From the NCBI GenBank assembly GCA_023381515.1, contig JAMCQI010000103.1:1-64000 (forward strand): a stretch of DNA of 64,000 bases, written 5' to 3'. A program made the position numbers and the translations under genes. Below the pieces are notes generated by a model that made no database searches, was not told where the DNA came from, and was given only the letters and a program-made list of their open reading frames with translations. Positions 42,796-51,827 of this stretch are shown piece by piece; position 1 is the first letter of the stretch; the number at the start of each line of letters is the position of its first letter. The DNA comes from Chloroflexota bacterium. GTDB taxonomy: Bacteria; Chloroflexota; Anaerolineae; UBA4142.

Positions 42796-44220
42796 GTGGT
42801 CGGAAAGATTGTTTCTCTCTTCAACCGTCTCAGTCTGGCCCAGCGTTTCATGCTGGCCAGCTTGATCATTGTCGCCTCGGGCATGCTGGGGGTAGCCTGG
42901 TGGGTTGGCCAGCAAATAGAGGCGGGAGTAGTAGATCGCACATCGGCGACGACGGCCCTGTACGTCGACAGCTTTATTGCTCCTCAAATGCAGGAACTCG
43001 CGACGAGCGACTCTCTCACGCCGGAGCACATCGCCACCCTCGACAAGTTGGTGCACCAAACCGATTTTGCCAAACAGATAGTTTCCTTCAAGATCTGGAA
43101 CACACAAGGGCGTGTCCTTTACAGTAATAATTCCGCGAACGTCGGGCATGTGTTCCCCGTCCAGGGCGGCTTGGCCCGCGCCACTCGCGGTTGGGTGGCC
43201 GCGCGCATCAGCGATCTGCAAGACGAAGAGAATGTCGTCGAAAGGCAAAGCCATACGCGCCTGCTGGAAGTCTACAGTCCCGTTCGCCTCCAGGGCACCG
43301 ATCGCGTGATCGGCGTGGCCGAGTTTTACCAAACGGTCGATGCCCTACAGGGCGATATCGATAGCGCTCAACGGCAAAGCTGGCTGCTCTTTGGCGGAGT
43401 AACGGTCGTCATGTACTTGCTGCTCGCCGTCTTTGTGCAGCGCGCGAGCAACACCATTGCCGCGCAGCAGAAGGAGTTGGCGCGTCAGGTCAATCGACTG
43501 AGCGATCTGCTTACGCAGAATGCCGAACTGCACGAGCGGGTCCGGCGCGCGGCCGCGCGGACGGCTGCATTGAACGAACGGTTCCTGCGACGCATCAGCG
43601 CGGACCTGCACGACGGACCCGTCCAGGACATGAGCCTCGCCGTTCTCCAATTAGACAAGGTGATGGCCCACGCGGAGATGATCCAAGTGAATGGGAGCGG
43701 CAGTGACCCGGATGGGCCTGATCTCGCCGCAGTTTCACAATCTCTCAATCATGCGCTGCAGGAAGTGCGCGCCATTTCCGCCGGGATGGGCCTGCCGCAA
43801 TTACAGAATCTAACGGTCGCCGAGACGGTCGCGCGGGTCGTTCGCTCGCACGAGCGGCGGACGAACACCAAAGTAACCCTGACGACTAGGGATCTGCCCG
43901 AGCAAGCTCCCTTGTCGGTCAAGATCACTCTGTACCGCCTGGTGCAAGAGGCGCTGACCAATGCTTTTCAGCATGCTGGAGGAGCGGGCCAACATGTGAC
44001 GGTGGGGAGTCTGGATGGCCAGCTCGAGGTCCAGGTCTCCGATGCAGGCCCTGGGCTCAATGGGATACAGGAATCAGAATGGGGCGAGCACCTGGGCCTG
44101 GTTGGAATGCGGGAGCGCGTCGAGAGCCTCGGGGGCACGTTTCACATAGAGAGCCGGCCCGGTCAGGGGACTCGCGTTTCCGCGCTTGTCCCTATTCAAG
44201 TTTGGGACATGACGGCATGA
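42796..44220 (+). CDS. Sensor histidine kinase, NarX-like with HisKA_3
   Basis: The 474-aa protein opens at GTG. Helices near residues 18-37 and 195-215 flank an extracytoplasmic domain of about 155 residues without Cys pairs or haem motifs (WNTQGRVLYSNNSANVGHVF suggests a sCache-like fold). The cytoplasmic part has a coiled coil, the H-box RRISADLHDGPVQDMSLAVL, and an HATPase with EALTNAFQHAGG, DAGPGLN and GHL-like GLVGMRERVESLGG. The signal is unknown. The response regulator starts 13 bases downstream. Confidence 0.88.
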   Translation: MVGKIVSLFNRLSLAQRFMLASLIIVASGMLGVAWWVGQQIEAGVVDRTSATTALYVDSFIAPQMQELATSDSLTPEHIATLDKLVHQTDFAKQIVSFKIWNTQGRVLYSNNSANVGHVFPVQGGLARATRGWVAARISDLQDEENVVERQSHTRLLEVYSPVRLQGTDRVIGVAEFYQTVDALQGDIDSAQRQSWLLFGGVTVVMYLLLAVFVQRASNTIAAQQKELARQVNRLSDLLTQNAELHERVRRAAARTAALNERFLRRISADLHDGPVQDMSLAVLQLDKVMAHAEMIQVNGSGSDPDGPDLAAVSQSLNHALQEVRAISAGMGLPQLQNLTVAETVARVVRSHERRTNTKVTLTTRDLPEQAPLSVKITLYRLVQEALTNAFQHAGGAGQHVTVGSLDGQLEVQVSDAGPGLNGIQESEWGEHLGLVGMRERVESLGGTFHIESRPGQGTRVSALVPIQVWDMTA

Positions 44221-44233
44221 AATTGGCAAGAGT

Positions 44234-44899
44234 ATGACAGAATCATTGCAGGTTGTAATCGTGGACGACCATCCGCTCTTTCGCGAGGGTGTCGTCGGGA
44301 CGCTGCGTGCCGAACCGGATATCGAGGTGGTAGGGCAGGGGGAAACGGCCGAAGAGGCTTTCCGGTTGGGGACGGAACTCTTGCCGGACATCCTGCTGTT
44401 GGACATCAGTATTCCAGGCGGAGGCCTGAGCGCGGTCCCGAAGATTGCGGCCGCGTGCCCGGTGACCAAGATTGTCATGCTCACCGCGTCGGAAGAAGAG
44501 GACGACGTGGTCGCCGCGCTCCAAGCGGGCGCGCGCGGTTACATCGTCAAAGGAGTCGCAGCACGCGAACTGGTGCGGGTCCTGCGTGCAGTCCACGCCG
44601 GCGAGGCATATGTGACGCCCGCGCTCGCCGCGAGCCTGCTGGCAGTTATGCCGGGCAAGCCTGCCGGGGAGCGCGGGGCAAGTCCGCTTCAGGATCTGAC
44701 TGAAAGAGAGCGACAAATCCTGGAACTAGTCGCCGCAGGACACAGCAACAAGGAAATTGGGCAGCAGCTTTACTTGAGCGAAAAGACGGTCAAGCATTAC
44801 ATGACGAATATTCTGCAAAAGCTGCATGTCCGGAACCGAGTGCAAGCGGCATTGGTGGCTCACAAGGTGCAGCCGGGTGACCATGGCTTGGAGAAATGA
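44234..44899 (+). CDS. NarL-type response regulator, partner of 42796 kinase
   Basis: The 221-aa protein has a receiver with Asp11-Asp12 and phosphoacceptor Asp57 (LLLDISIP). A Lys lies in YIVKGV. The LuxR helix-turn-helix follows (LTERERQILELVAAGHSNKEIGQQLYLSEKTVKHYMTNIL). It resembles the regulator at 21445 but is clearly a distinct paralogue. Targets are unknown. The neighbouring lipoprotein or the candidate small RNA are possibilities. Confidence 0.9.
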   Translation: MTESLQVVIVDDHPLFREGVVGTLRAEPDIEVVGQGETAEEAFRLGTELLPDILLLDISIPGGGLSAVPKIAAACPVTKIVMLTASEEEDDVVAALQAGARGYIVKGVAARELVRVLRAVHAGEAYVTPALAASLLAVMPGKPAGERGASPLQDLTERERQILELVAAGHSNKEIGQQLYLSEKTVKHYMTNILQKLHVRNRVQAALVAHKVQPGDHGLEK

Positions 44900-44941
44900 A
44901 CTGTGTGCTCGGTGCCCCCCGGGTTATCGCCGAGGCCGACC

Positions 44942-44969
44942 TTGACATGCCGTTTTCCCGTAATATAAT
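44942..44969 (+). promoter_or_regulatory. Strong promoter not followed by a gene
   Basis: TTGACA at 44942-44947 and TATAAT at 44964-44969 are both perfect hexamers, 16 bp apart. No reading frame begins within the next 300 bp on this strand until 45304. Confidence 0.8.
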
Positions 44970-44975
44970 AGATGT

Positions 44976-45213
44976 CGTCAGAGGAAACGGAAATTCAAGC
45001 AAAGTAATGTTCCGAAGGTAAGGGCTCATCGGTCAGGCAGCGGGGCCGACGAAAGGACGCGTTGCAGTGGCACGCAATTGCTCCCCGCGGCAAGATCATG
45101 ATAAGAAGAATCCACGTGCGGTAGACGGCACCAGTCGTATACTGTCGTGTGCTGCATGCGCCATTTTCGACCCGTAAGAGAGGCAGAGACATTTCTCTGC
45201 CTCTTTGCTTTTT
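44976..45213 (+). ncRNA. Candidate small RNA or regulated leader
   Basis: The span runs from the predicted start of the perfect promoter to the U-run of a terminator. It contains local stems: CGGAA at 44988-44992 with TTCCG at 45010-45014, and TCGGTC at 45029-45034 with GGCCGA at 45044-45049. There is no supported coding frame. It matches none of the RNA families I can recall by eye. It could be a trans-acting RNA or a terminated leader of the gene at 45304. Confidence 0.55.
45177..45210 (+). terminator. Intrinsic terminator of the candidate small RNA
   Basis: AGAGGCAGAG at 45179-45188 pairs with CTCTGCCTCT at 45195-45204, extendable by two pairs, followed by TTGCTTTTT. Confidence 0.8.
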
Positions 45214-45303
45214 GGCTTGCCGGCCGTCTAGATACCACCGGAAGCGGGCTGAAACAGATGGGCCTGTTCAGCCCCACTTTACCCTCAACGAAAGGAGCAT
45301 GGC

Positions 45304-45807
45304 ATGCCTGAGAAAAGCCCCCGCTTTCACGTGTTCGACTTCCCTGTCAGTAAGAATGTACGGCATCACGTCCAAGTGATTGCGCCACCTCAGATGGTGA
45401 ATGGAAAGAGAGTGGATCTGCAGGTGACTGCCGGCCGACTCCGCGAGCCACCTTCGGAAGGCAAAGGGATTCATGTCCTCGAAACGGTCATCGACCTCGT
45501 GGTGCGACCTGTGGGCAGTAAGAGGGAGCTCTTCAACTTTGAGCCCCCACTGACCATCACCATTCAGCTTAGTGCCGAGACAGCGAAGAGGGCAGAAAAA
45601 CTTGCTACGCAGACTGTCATGAGTGTCAAGCGCGTACCCAGGGGCAAGCCGAAGCTGTACATCTTTACTTGTTACAGGGACAAGTCTGACAAGTGGCGCT
45701 GGCAAAAGCTCAACTCTCGCCCCGACCGGCTAGGTCGCTGGCCGGCATTGACCGCCAAGATCACAACGCTCCATCCAAAGGACCCGCAGGGCATAGGTTC
45801 CGGATAG
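45304..45807 (+). CDS. Hypothetical protein, all-beta start and helix middle
   Basis: The 167-aa frame starts at an ATG shortly after AAAGGAG. It has no signal peptide and no membrane helix. The first half alternates hydrophobic and charged residues as in a beta-rich fold (HHVQVIAPPQMVNGKRVDLQV). The end is basic with YIFTCYRDKSDKWRWQKL. No family is recognised. It lies between the candidate small RNA and the BTAD regulator and may be read from the RNA promoter by read-through. Confidence 0.65.
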   Translation: MPEKSPRFHVFDFPVSKNVRHHVQVIAPPQMVNGKRVDLQVTAGRLREPPSEGKGIHVLETVIDLVVRPVGSKRELFNFEPPLTITIQLSAETAKRAEKLATQTVMSVKRVPRGKPKLYIFTCYRDKSDKWRWQKLNSRPDRLGRWPALTAKITTLHPKDPQGIGSG

Positions 45808-45847
45808 AGAACAAATGCAAAAGGGGCCATCCCGCTCGGAAGTGACC

Positions 45848-48800
45848 ATGGCGCCCAAATTTCCGCTGCAAATTCAATTGCTGGGGGATCTCAGGCTCAC
45901 TTGCGGCAACAAGCCGATCACAAGCATCAGTTCCCCGCGCCTCCAGGCGCTCCTTGCTTTTCTCCTCTTGCACCGCGAGGCGGCTCAGTCCAGACAGCAC
46001 TTGGCCTTTCTCTTTTGGCCTGACTCGAGCGAGATCAATGCCCGCAACAATTTCCGCCAGTTGCTCTTTGATCTCCGCCACGCGCTCCCCGACTATGATT
46101 GCTTTCTCGATAGTGACGCCGCGACCATCCAATGGTGCGCAGACTCCCCCTTTACGCTCGACGTGGACGAATTGGAAAAGACCTTTGCCGAGGCGGAACG
46201 CGCGGTGCGCGGCCAAGATGAGACGCGCGCACAGACTGCCTTGGAGCAGGCTGTCACGCTATACAGGGGCGACCTCTTGCCCAGTTGTTATGACGATTGG
46301 ATCACCGCACCGCGCGAGCACCTCCGCCAGATATTCATCGCCGCGCTCGAGAAACTCGTTCACTTGCTGGAAGACAGGCGAGACTATGCCGCGGCAATTC
46401 GCCATGCTCAACGCCTACTGCAACAAGATCCCTTGCACGAAGCCACCTACCAGCAGTTGATGCGTTTGCACGCACGGAGCGGCGACCGAGCCGGCGTGGC
46501 ACGCATCTACCAGACCTGCGTTACCGTTCTCGACCGCGAACTGGGGGTCTCGCCGAGCGACGAGACCCAGCAGGTCTACAAGGCCCTCCTCAGCTCCAAG
46601 CCCGCGCTCGTCACAGAGCCTGCTTCTGCAATCCCTCTTCAGGTTACCAACAATCTCCCGATTCCGCTAACCCGTTTTGTCGGCCGAGAGCAAGAGCAGG
46701 CCGAGATCAAGAGACTGATTACCGAGAAACGGCTGCTCACACTCACGGGAGCTGGCGGGATTGGTAAGACCCGCCTCGCGCTTGCCGCGAGCGACGATCT
46801 CGTCGGGGCCTTTGCAGATGGGGTATGGTGGGTTGACTTGGCCTCACTGCGAGACTCCGCTCAGGTCCCCCAGGCCATCATTTCAACACTTCACATCCAG
46901 GAAAGTCGGGACCGTTCGCTTTTGGATGCGATCGTCGATTACCTGCACGACAAGACGATGGTCCTTCTGCTGGACAATTGCGAGCACTTGATTGACGCAT
47001 GTACGCCGCTTATCGAGTCGCTGCTCTCCTCCGCTCCGAGTATCCACATCTTGGCAACCAGCCGCGAAGTGCTTGGCATCGCAGGCGAGATGGCATGGCG
47101 CGTTCCGTCGCTTTCCGTTCCGTCAATGCAAGATATCGGTCCGTTGGGCTCGGGACCCATTTCCAGTCTCTTGCAGTACGACAGCATACGGCTATTTGCG
47201 GACCGAGCCGCTATGACGCTGCCGACTTTCTCGCTGACCGATAAGAACGCCGGCGCCATCCAACAAATCTGCCAGGCGCTCGATGGCATCCCCCTTGCCA
47301 TTGAATTGGCGGCCGCCCGCTTGAAAGCACTATCACCCGATCAGATCGCCGCTCGCCTTGACGACCGCTTTCACTTGCTGACCGGCGGCAGTCGCACGGC
47401 GCTCCCACGGCACAAAACCTTGAGCGCCGCAATCGATTGGAGCTACGACCTGCTGCCCGAAGCAGAACAGATCTTTTTCCAGCAGTTGTCCGTCTTTGTT
47501 GGCGGCTTTAGTCTCGATGCGATGGAAGCCATCTGCGCCATGCAGGACGGTGCCGTGTCGGCGACTCCGCTGGACCTCCTCTCTCGCCTCATTGACAAGT
47601 CGCTCGTCGCCGTAGAAGAGCGGGATGGAGAAGTACGCTATCGAATGCTCGAAACGCTCCGCCAATATGCTTTAGACAGACTTGTCCAATCCGGTCAGGC
47701 GGCGTCGCTGCGCAGCAGCCATTGCTCCTTTTTCCTCCAGCTCTCTGAAGAGGCCGAGGGCCACCTACGGGCCACGGACCAACTCACCTGGCTGGACCGG
47801 CTAGATACAGAGTACGAGAACATCTCAGCCGCGATCGAGTGGTCACTCTCGAATTCTGACGCGGAGACGTGCCTCCGGTTCGGAGGTGCGCTCTGGTACT
47901 TTTGGACGGCACGCGCACGGTGGACGGACGGACGTGAACGATTGGACCGAATCTTGTCCCTGCCGGTCGGCCCCTTCGGTTGCGCACGGGCCAAGGCTCT
48001 TCTGGGCGCGGGGTACCTTGCCTTTCACCAGGGTGACTTTGGCACGGCCACAAGATGTTTTGAAAACAGTCTGGAGATTAGCAGAACTGCAGAGCGCAGC
48101 GAGGAAATGGCCGAGGCGCACTATGGCCTGGGGGTTGTGGAACAGTACAAAGGAGATTGCGAAAAGGCACGCGGTTTCTTCACGGAGGGCTTGGCCTTGT
48201 CGCGAGATTCAAATAACCCGTGGGGCATTGGAGATGGTTTCCTCAACCTCGCACTGTTGAGACTGAATGAAGACGACTACGACGGTGCCCGCGCCCTTTT
48301 CGAACCCGGTCTAGCCGCGTTTCGCAAAGTCGACGACAAACGCAGTATCGCAAAGCTGCTGGCCGGTCTGGGACTGGTCGCCTACTACCAAGCTGACTAT
48401 GCAGCCGCGCGCCCGCTTTTTGAAGAGGCACTGGCGATTGAGGTCCACCTGCGCGACAAACACGTAGCTGCTCTCCAGCTCGATAATCTCGGCTATGTGG
48501 CCTTGCATCAAAACGAGTACCCAAAAGCCAGGACGTTGTTCGGGCAGAGCATTGCGCTTCTCGACGAAATCGGAGGCAAACGGAGCATTGCGGATGTCCT
48601 CTACGGGCTGGCGGGCCTGGCCGCTGCTGAGGGCGAGCCAGAGCGCGCAGCGCATTTGTTCGGGGCGGCAGAAGCCCTACTGGAGCAACTGGGAGCCCGG
48701 GTGGAACCAATGAATCGTGCCGAGTACGACCGGATCATTGCTTCAGCACAAGGGCAGATGGATGCAGCCGCATTTGAGGCTGCGCAGTCACGCGGGCGGG

Positions 48801-48853
48801 CGATGAGCTTGCAGGAAGCAGTCCGTTATGCCTTGGCTGGTGTAGATAGATAG
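45848..48853 (+). CDS. BTAD (SARP-type) / NB-ARC / TPR transcriptional regulator
   Basis: I prefer the ATG at 45848 (MAPKFPLQIQLLGDLRL); an upstream ATG at 45815 is possible. The product is 1001 aa. Residues 1-95 form an OmpR-like winged helix (GNKPITSISSPRLQALLAFLLL). Residues about 100-245 are the bacterial transcriptional activator domain (YRGDLLPSCYDDWI, LQQDPLHEATYQQLMRLHAR). An NB-ARC follows with GAGGIGKTR and MVLLLDNCEH, then TPR repeats. This is the AfsR/SARP architecture. It likely senses a ligand through the TPRs. A terminator follows at 48877. Confidence 0.88.
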   Translation: MAPKFPLQIQLLGDLRLTCGNKPITSISSPRLQALLAFLLLHREAAQSRQHLAFLFWPDSSEINARNNFRQLLFDLRHALPDYDCFLDSDAATIQWCADSPFTLDVDELEKTFAEAERAVRGQDETRAQTALEQAVTLYRGDLLPSCYDDWITAPREHLRQIFIAALEKLVHLLEDRRDYAAAIRHAQRLLQQDPLHEATYQQLMRLHARSGDRAGVARIYQTCVTVLDRELGVSPSDETQQVYKALLSSKPALVTEPASAIPLQVTNNLPIPLTRFVGREQEQAEIKRLITEKRLLTLTGAGGIGKTRLALAASDDLVGAFADGVWWVDLASLRDSAQVPQAIISTLHIQESRDRSLLDAIVDYLHDKTMVLLLDNCEHLIDACTPLIESLLSSAPSIHILATSREVLGIAGEMAWRVPSLSVPSMQDIGPLGSGPISSLLQYDSIRLFADRAAMTLPTFSLTDKNAGAIQQICQALDGIPLAIELAAARLKALSPDQIAARLDDRFHLLTGGSRTALPRHKTLSAAIDWSYDLLPEAEQIFFQQLSVFVGGFSLDAMEAICAMQDGAVSATPLDLLSRLIDKSLVAVEERDGEVRYRMLETLRQYALDRLVQSGQAASLRSSHCSFFLQLSEEAEGHLRATDQLTWLDRLDTEYENISAAIEWSLSNSDAETCLRFGGALWYFWTARARWTDGRERLDRILSLPVGPFGCARAKALLGAGYLAFHQGDFGTATRCFENSLEISRTAERSEEMAEAHYGLGVVEQYKGDCEKARGFFTEGLALSRDSNNPWGIGDGFLNLALLRLNEDDYDGARALFEPGLAAFRKVDDKRSIAKLLAGLGLVAYYQADYAAARPLFEEALAIEVHLRDKHVAALQLDNLGYVALHQNEYPKARTLFGQSIALLDEIGGKRSIADVLYGLAGLAAAEGEPERAAHLFGAAEALLEQLGARVEPMNRAEYDRIIASAQGQMDAAAFEAAQSRGRAMSLQEAVRYALAGVDR

Positions 48854-48876
48854 ACCCAGACACGACCCGGACGAAC

Positions 48877-48910
48877 AGGAGAGGCGAAATTCATCGCCCC
48901 TCCTTTTTTT
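48877..48910 (+). terminator. Terminator after BTAD regulator
   Basis: An 11-bp stem with one mismatch (48877-48887 with 48894-48904) is followed by a run of seven T. Confidence 0.8.
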
Positions 48911-49051
48911 ATCCCTTTCGGAATGACGCGAAAAGTAACGATTCGCTAACGGCGGCATGGTATACTGCGGTCGAAATAGGAAGTAAGAGGTAGCTAAGCA
49001 CAGGTACCAAGCCACTCAAAGCCAACGCCTCGAATTCGTAAGGAGGTTCAC

Positions 49052-49309
49052 ATGATTAGCGAAAGAGATGTTCGTGCGCAGCAGGCGCACTGCCGGGACC
49101 TGCTCCGAGAGGCCGAGCGAGATCGTTCCACCTACGGGGCATGGCTCAACGTCACGCGAAAATCAATCCCACACTGGGCGATGCGAGATCTGCAGGAGAT
49201 GGACCGCCCCAAGATTGGGCTGGCCCTCACCACCGGTCTGGGCGTCCTCCTGATTGTGCTAACGTACTTGATCGGGGGTGCTCCCGGTTTGGCAGGCATG
49301 CTGCCCTAA
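49052..49309 (+). CDS. Small membrane protein, unknown
   Basis: The 85-aa frame has a textbook site (TAAGGAGGTTCAC before ATG). The N-terminal 50 residues are charged and helical (SERDVRAQQAHCRDLLREAERDR in part). One transmembrane helix follows (IGLALTTGLGVLLIVLTYLIGG). A TATACT hexamer at 48961 could be its promoter. No family is recognised, but the site and composition make it a real gene. Confidence 0.7.
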   Translation: MISERDVRAQQAHCRDLLREAERDRSTYGAWLNVTRKSIPHWAMRDLQEMDRPKIGLALTTGLGVLLIVLTYLIGGAPGLAGMLP

Positions 49310-49337
49310 AGCGTTGGAAATCACGGTCCGGCAAGTC

Positions 49338-49395
49338 TTTCGGTTATCTGCATGCCCGCTCGGAAAGCCTTCACCAGGTATGCAGATAACCGAAA
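49338..49395. repeat. Perfect 16-bp inverted repeat with 26-base loop
   Basis: TTTCGGTTATCTGCAT at 49338-49353 is mirrored exactly at 49380-49395. It sits between convergent genes. It could terminate both, but it has a large loop and no long U-run. Confidence 0.75.
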
Positions 49396-49443
49396 AGGGG
49401 CGCCCCACTTGATGTTGAGAATTGAGAACCAGCGGCACGCACT

Positions 49444-51126
49444 CTAGATCGTTACTCCAACAGAGTTGTAACCCGTGGCGCCGTTGGGAAACGTATCCTG
49501 CGGGGTCTCAATTTGAAGAGCCCCCGTCCCATCGGTTGCCCGGACGGTGAATGTGTGGTTGCCGCGCACAAGGGGCCAGTCGTAACGCCACTGGACCCAC
49601 GTGAGTGGGCCCAGCGGCGGCGTGCGCAGGGTGGCCGCCGCCCACGGTCCTTTATCTACCTGGACTTCTACCTTTTTGATGCCGCGGTCTCCGGCCCAGG
49701 CGATGCCACCCACCGGCACACGGCCGTTCTCGACGTGACTGGTGGCGACGGTATCGATCATGGAGAGAATTTGCGGATAGGCCGTCGGGCTCCAGCCGCG
49801 GTCGACCCAGTATCCTGAAGCGTTGTGGTCAATGGCTTGCATGGACGTCATCCACTTGGGCTGTTTCATACCGTAGCGATTGGGAATAGAGATGCGGAGC
49901 GGGAACCCGTGTTCGATCGGGAGCGTAACGCCATTCATGCCATAAACGAGGAGCGTGCGAGGATCCATGATATCTTGCATGACGACGGTCTCGTAAAAGC
50001 CGTCGGCGCTCTGAATATACAGTGCATCCGCCTGCGGGCGCATCCCCAAGTCCTGGACCACGTCGCGGAGGCGCGCCCCGGTATAGTTGGTCGTGCCGAT
50101 CAAGTCTCCTCCGACCGGATTTGAGATGCAGGCCTGAGTGACCGGCTGGGTTATAGGGGGGTAAGCCAAGAGATCGGAAAGGGTCAGGTCGCGCGGACGC
50201 TCAAAAAGACCTGTGACGGCTAGTTTCCACGATCCTCCTTCAATGATGGGCGGGATGGTATCGATATCGATACGATAAAAATTCTGGTTTGGAGTGAGGT
50301 CGGGGCGAGTGCCGGGGGCCGCGGGAACGCGTTCCCTCTCCGTTGCTTGCGCGGTTTCTACAGCGAGGGGAGTCGGCGTGATGACGACCGTGGGTGCGCC
50401 GCTCGGCACATTCGTCCCCGGCGGTGGGGTTGCCCCCAAGGTCGAAAGGGCCTGCCCCGCGCCGCTCGCCTGCTGTTCGAGCTCTAGAAACCTGCCAAGG
50501 CCAGTGGCGAGAACCGCGACGCCGATGGACCCGCCCGCGAGCTTGATCAGGAGAGCGCGGCGTGACGCGCTGTAGCCCTCCGGCGCGGCCGAGAGCGCAG
50601 GCGCAATCAGCCAAGCGCCCAGAAATGTCCCCCAGCCGACAATGACGACCGCGAGCCACACAAGCGAGCCGGCTTCATCGCCTGAAATCCCAGTCCTGAG
50701 GCTGAACTCGACCGCCGCGACGACGAGGAACGCCAACGCGCCGAGCGCGGACCCAATCGTGGTGCCGGACCATTTCGTCCGCCGAATCCCGAGTGCCATC
50801 AGAACTCCGACGACCACGCCGCCTGCGATGACGAGCAGCACACCCGCCGTCTGCTCCAGAGTCTTGGCCGTGGCGCTGATAGGACCGAGGCCCAAAGAGC
50901 TAATGAGACGCACCATCGAGTCAATGCCAATGTTTATCACACTGCCCGGTAAAACGCGGGCGAGCCAATCGAACAGGTCAAAAGGGACAAAGGGGAGACC
51001 GGCTACCTTTGAGCCCAAGTACAGGAGGGCAATGAGGGGCAGACTCGTTATTCCGCCCAGTAGTCCTCCAAGCCAGAGAGAAGGACCTCCCCTTGGCCGG
51101 TTCTCATGCTCTACTGCTCCGTTCAT
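49444..51126 (-). CDS. Membrane-anchored sulfite-oxidase-family molybdoenzyme
   Basis: The 560-aa product has about five N-terminal transmembrane helices (residues 15-215). A Pro/Thr linker follows, then the molybdopterin domain from about 275. Cys333 in TQACISNPVGGDLIG is the expected Mo ligand. Mid-domain matches include SADGFYETVVMQDIMD and EHGFPLRISIPNRYGMKQPKW, and the C-terminal Ig-like dimerisation domain is present (VGGIAWAGDRGIKKVEVQVD). The usual soluble enzymes lack this long membrane part. The substrate is unknown: sulfite or another oxo-acceptor. It is downstream of the DUF5666 gene but separated by a terminator. Confidence 0.85.
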   Translation of the reverse strand: MNGAVEHENRPRGGPSLWLGGLLGGITSLPLIALLYLGSKVAGLPFVPFDLFDWLARVLPGSVINIGIDSMVRLISSLGLGPISATAKTLEQTAGVLLVIAGGVVVGVLMALGIRRTKWSGTTIGSALGALAFLVVAAVEFSLRTGISGDEAGSLVWLAVVIVGWGTFLGAWLIAPALSAAPEGYSASRRALLIKLAGGSIGVAVLATGLGRFLELEQQASGAGQALSTLGATPPPGTNVPSGAPTVVITPTPLAVETAQATERERVPAAPGTRPDLTPNQNFYRIDIDTIPPIIEGGSWKLAVTGLFERPRDLTLSDLLAYPPITQPVTQACISNPVGGDLIGTTNYTGARLRDVVQDLGMRPQADALYIQSADGFYETVVMQDIMDPRTLLVYGMNGVTLPIEHGFPLRISIPNRYGMKQPKWMTSMQAIDHNASGYWVDRGWSPTAYPQILSMIDTVATSHVENGRVPVGGIAWAGDRGIKKVEVQVDKGPWAAATLRTPPLGPLTWVQWRYDWPLVRGNHTFTVRATDGTGALQIETPQDTFPNGATGYNSVGVTI

Positions 51127-51272
51127 AGATCCACCTCCAAAGCACCTGTTGCCTCAATACCATACCCACAGCCGGTCTGTTTGTCAATGGGAGTCGGCAA
51201 AGTGCTGCTTGTGATTACGGGCCATTATTGCGATACGCCGCCAGGAAGCGTCTCTCGAATGGATGTGAGAAG

Positions 51273-51309
51273 AAAACCTCCTCCAGGCCCTCAGCCTGGA
51301 GGAGGTTTT
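51273..51309. terminator. Strong 15-bp-stem bidirectional terminator
   Basis: AAAACCTCCTCCAGG and CCTGGAGGAGGTTTT pair perfectly. It begins seven bases past the stop of the minus-strand DUF5666-like gene. Confidence 0.9.
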
Positions 51310-51315
51310 TTAGAG

Positions 51316-51759
51316 TCATTGCTGTGCACCGTTTGGGCGGATTTGCACGGATCGTGCGACGATGTTGCTGCCTGTCTGATCACTCGTGATGGTGACCCGG
51401 TCGCCAGGCTGGATGTCACTCGTCGTCCCGCTCACCGTCTTTTGGATTTGGGTCTGCGAGTTCAGAGTGACCGTAACGGTCGAGCCATCCTGCTGGGTCA
51501 CAACAACAGTGTTCCCGCTGACGCTCTTGACCGTGCCGAACGCCGCGGGACGGCCAAACTGTGTACCCTGTCCGTTCTGCCCTGCCTGACCGGACTGTCC
51601 GCCCGTAGCACCCGTGGTGCCGATGCCTCGGCTGCGGAAGAATTGAGCGCGGGTGTTTTGGGCCTGCGCCTGGCCGTAGGAGGTGCCGGCAAAGAATGCC
51701 CCGACTCCGACAACCGCGACTATTACAACTGCGATAACCACTGTAAGAGCTGTTTTCAT
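51316..51759 (-). CDS. DUF5666-like membrane-anchored small protein (copy 1)
   Basis: The 147-aa product has one N-terminal helix (TVVIAVVIVAVVGVGAFFAG), a Gly/Gln-rich linker, and a small beta domain (FGTVKSVSGNTVVVTQQDGS, then QPGDRVTITSDQ). It is the third gene of export module 1, 69 bp after the permease. It is a clear paralogue of 60910-61335, which has the same place in module 2. DUF5666-like OB-type domains are of unknown role. Constant linkage to the permease suggests an accessory function. Confidence 0.78.
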   Translation of the reverse strand: MKTALTVVIAVVIVAVVGVGAFFAGTSYGQAQAQNTRAQFFRSRGIGTTGATGGQSGQAGQNGQGTQFGRPAAFGTVKSVSGNTVVVTQQDGSTVTVTLNSQTQIQKTVSGTTSDIQPGDRVTITSDQTGSNIVARSVQIRPNGAQQ

Positions 51760-51827
51760 AGAGTCCTTCTCCTTATTATCATTTCATAGAGACTTGCTGG
51801 TGGCAGGGGAGCTCCGAGAAGACCCCA

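Noticed and set aside
44976..45213. Candidate RNA as RNase P, tmRNA or SRP RNA
   Set aside because: The signature strings of these families were not found by eye. It is left as an unclassified candidate.
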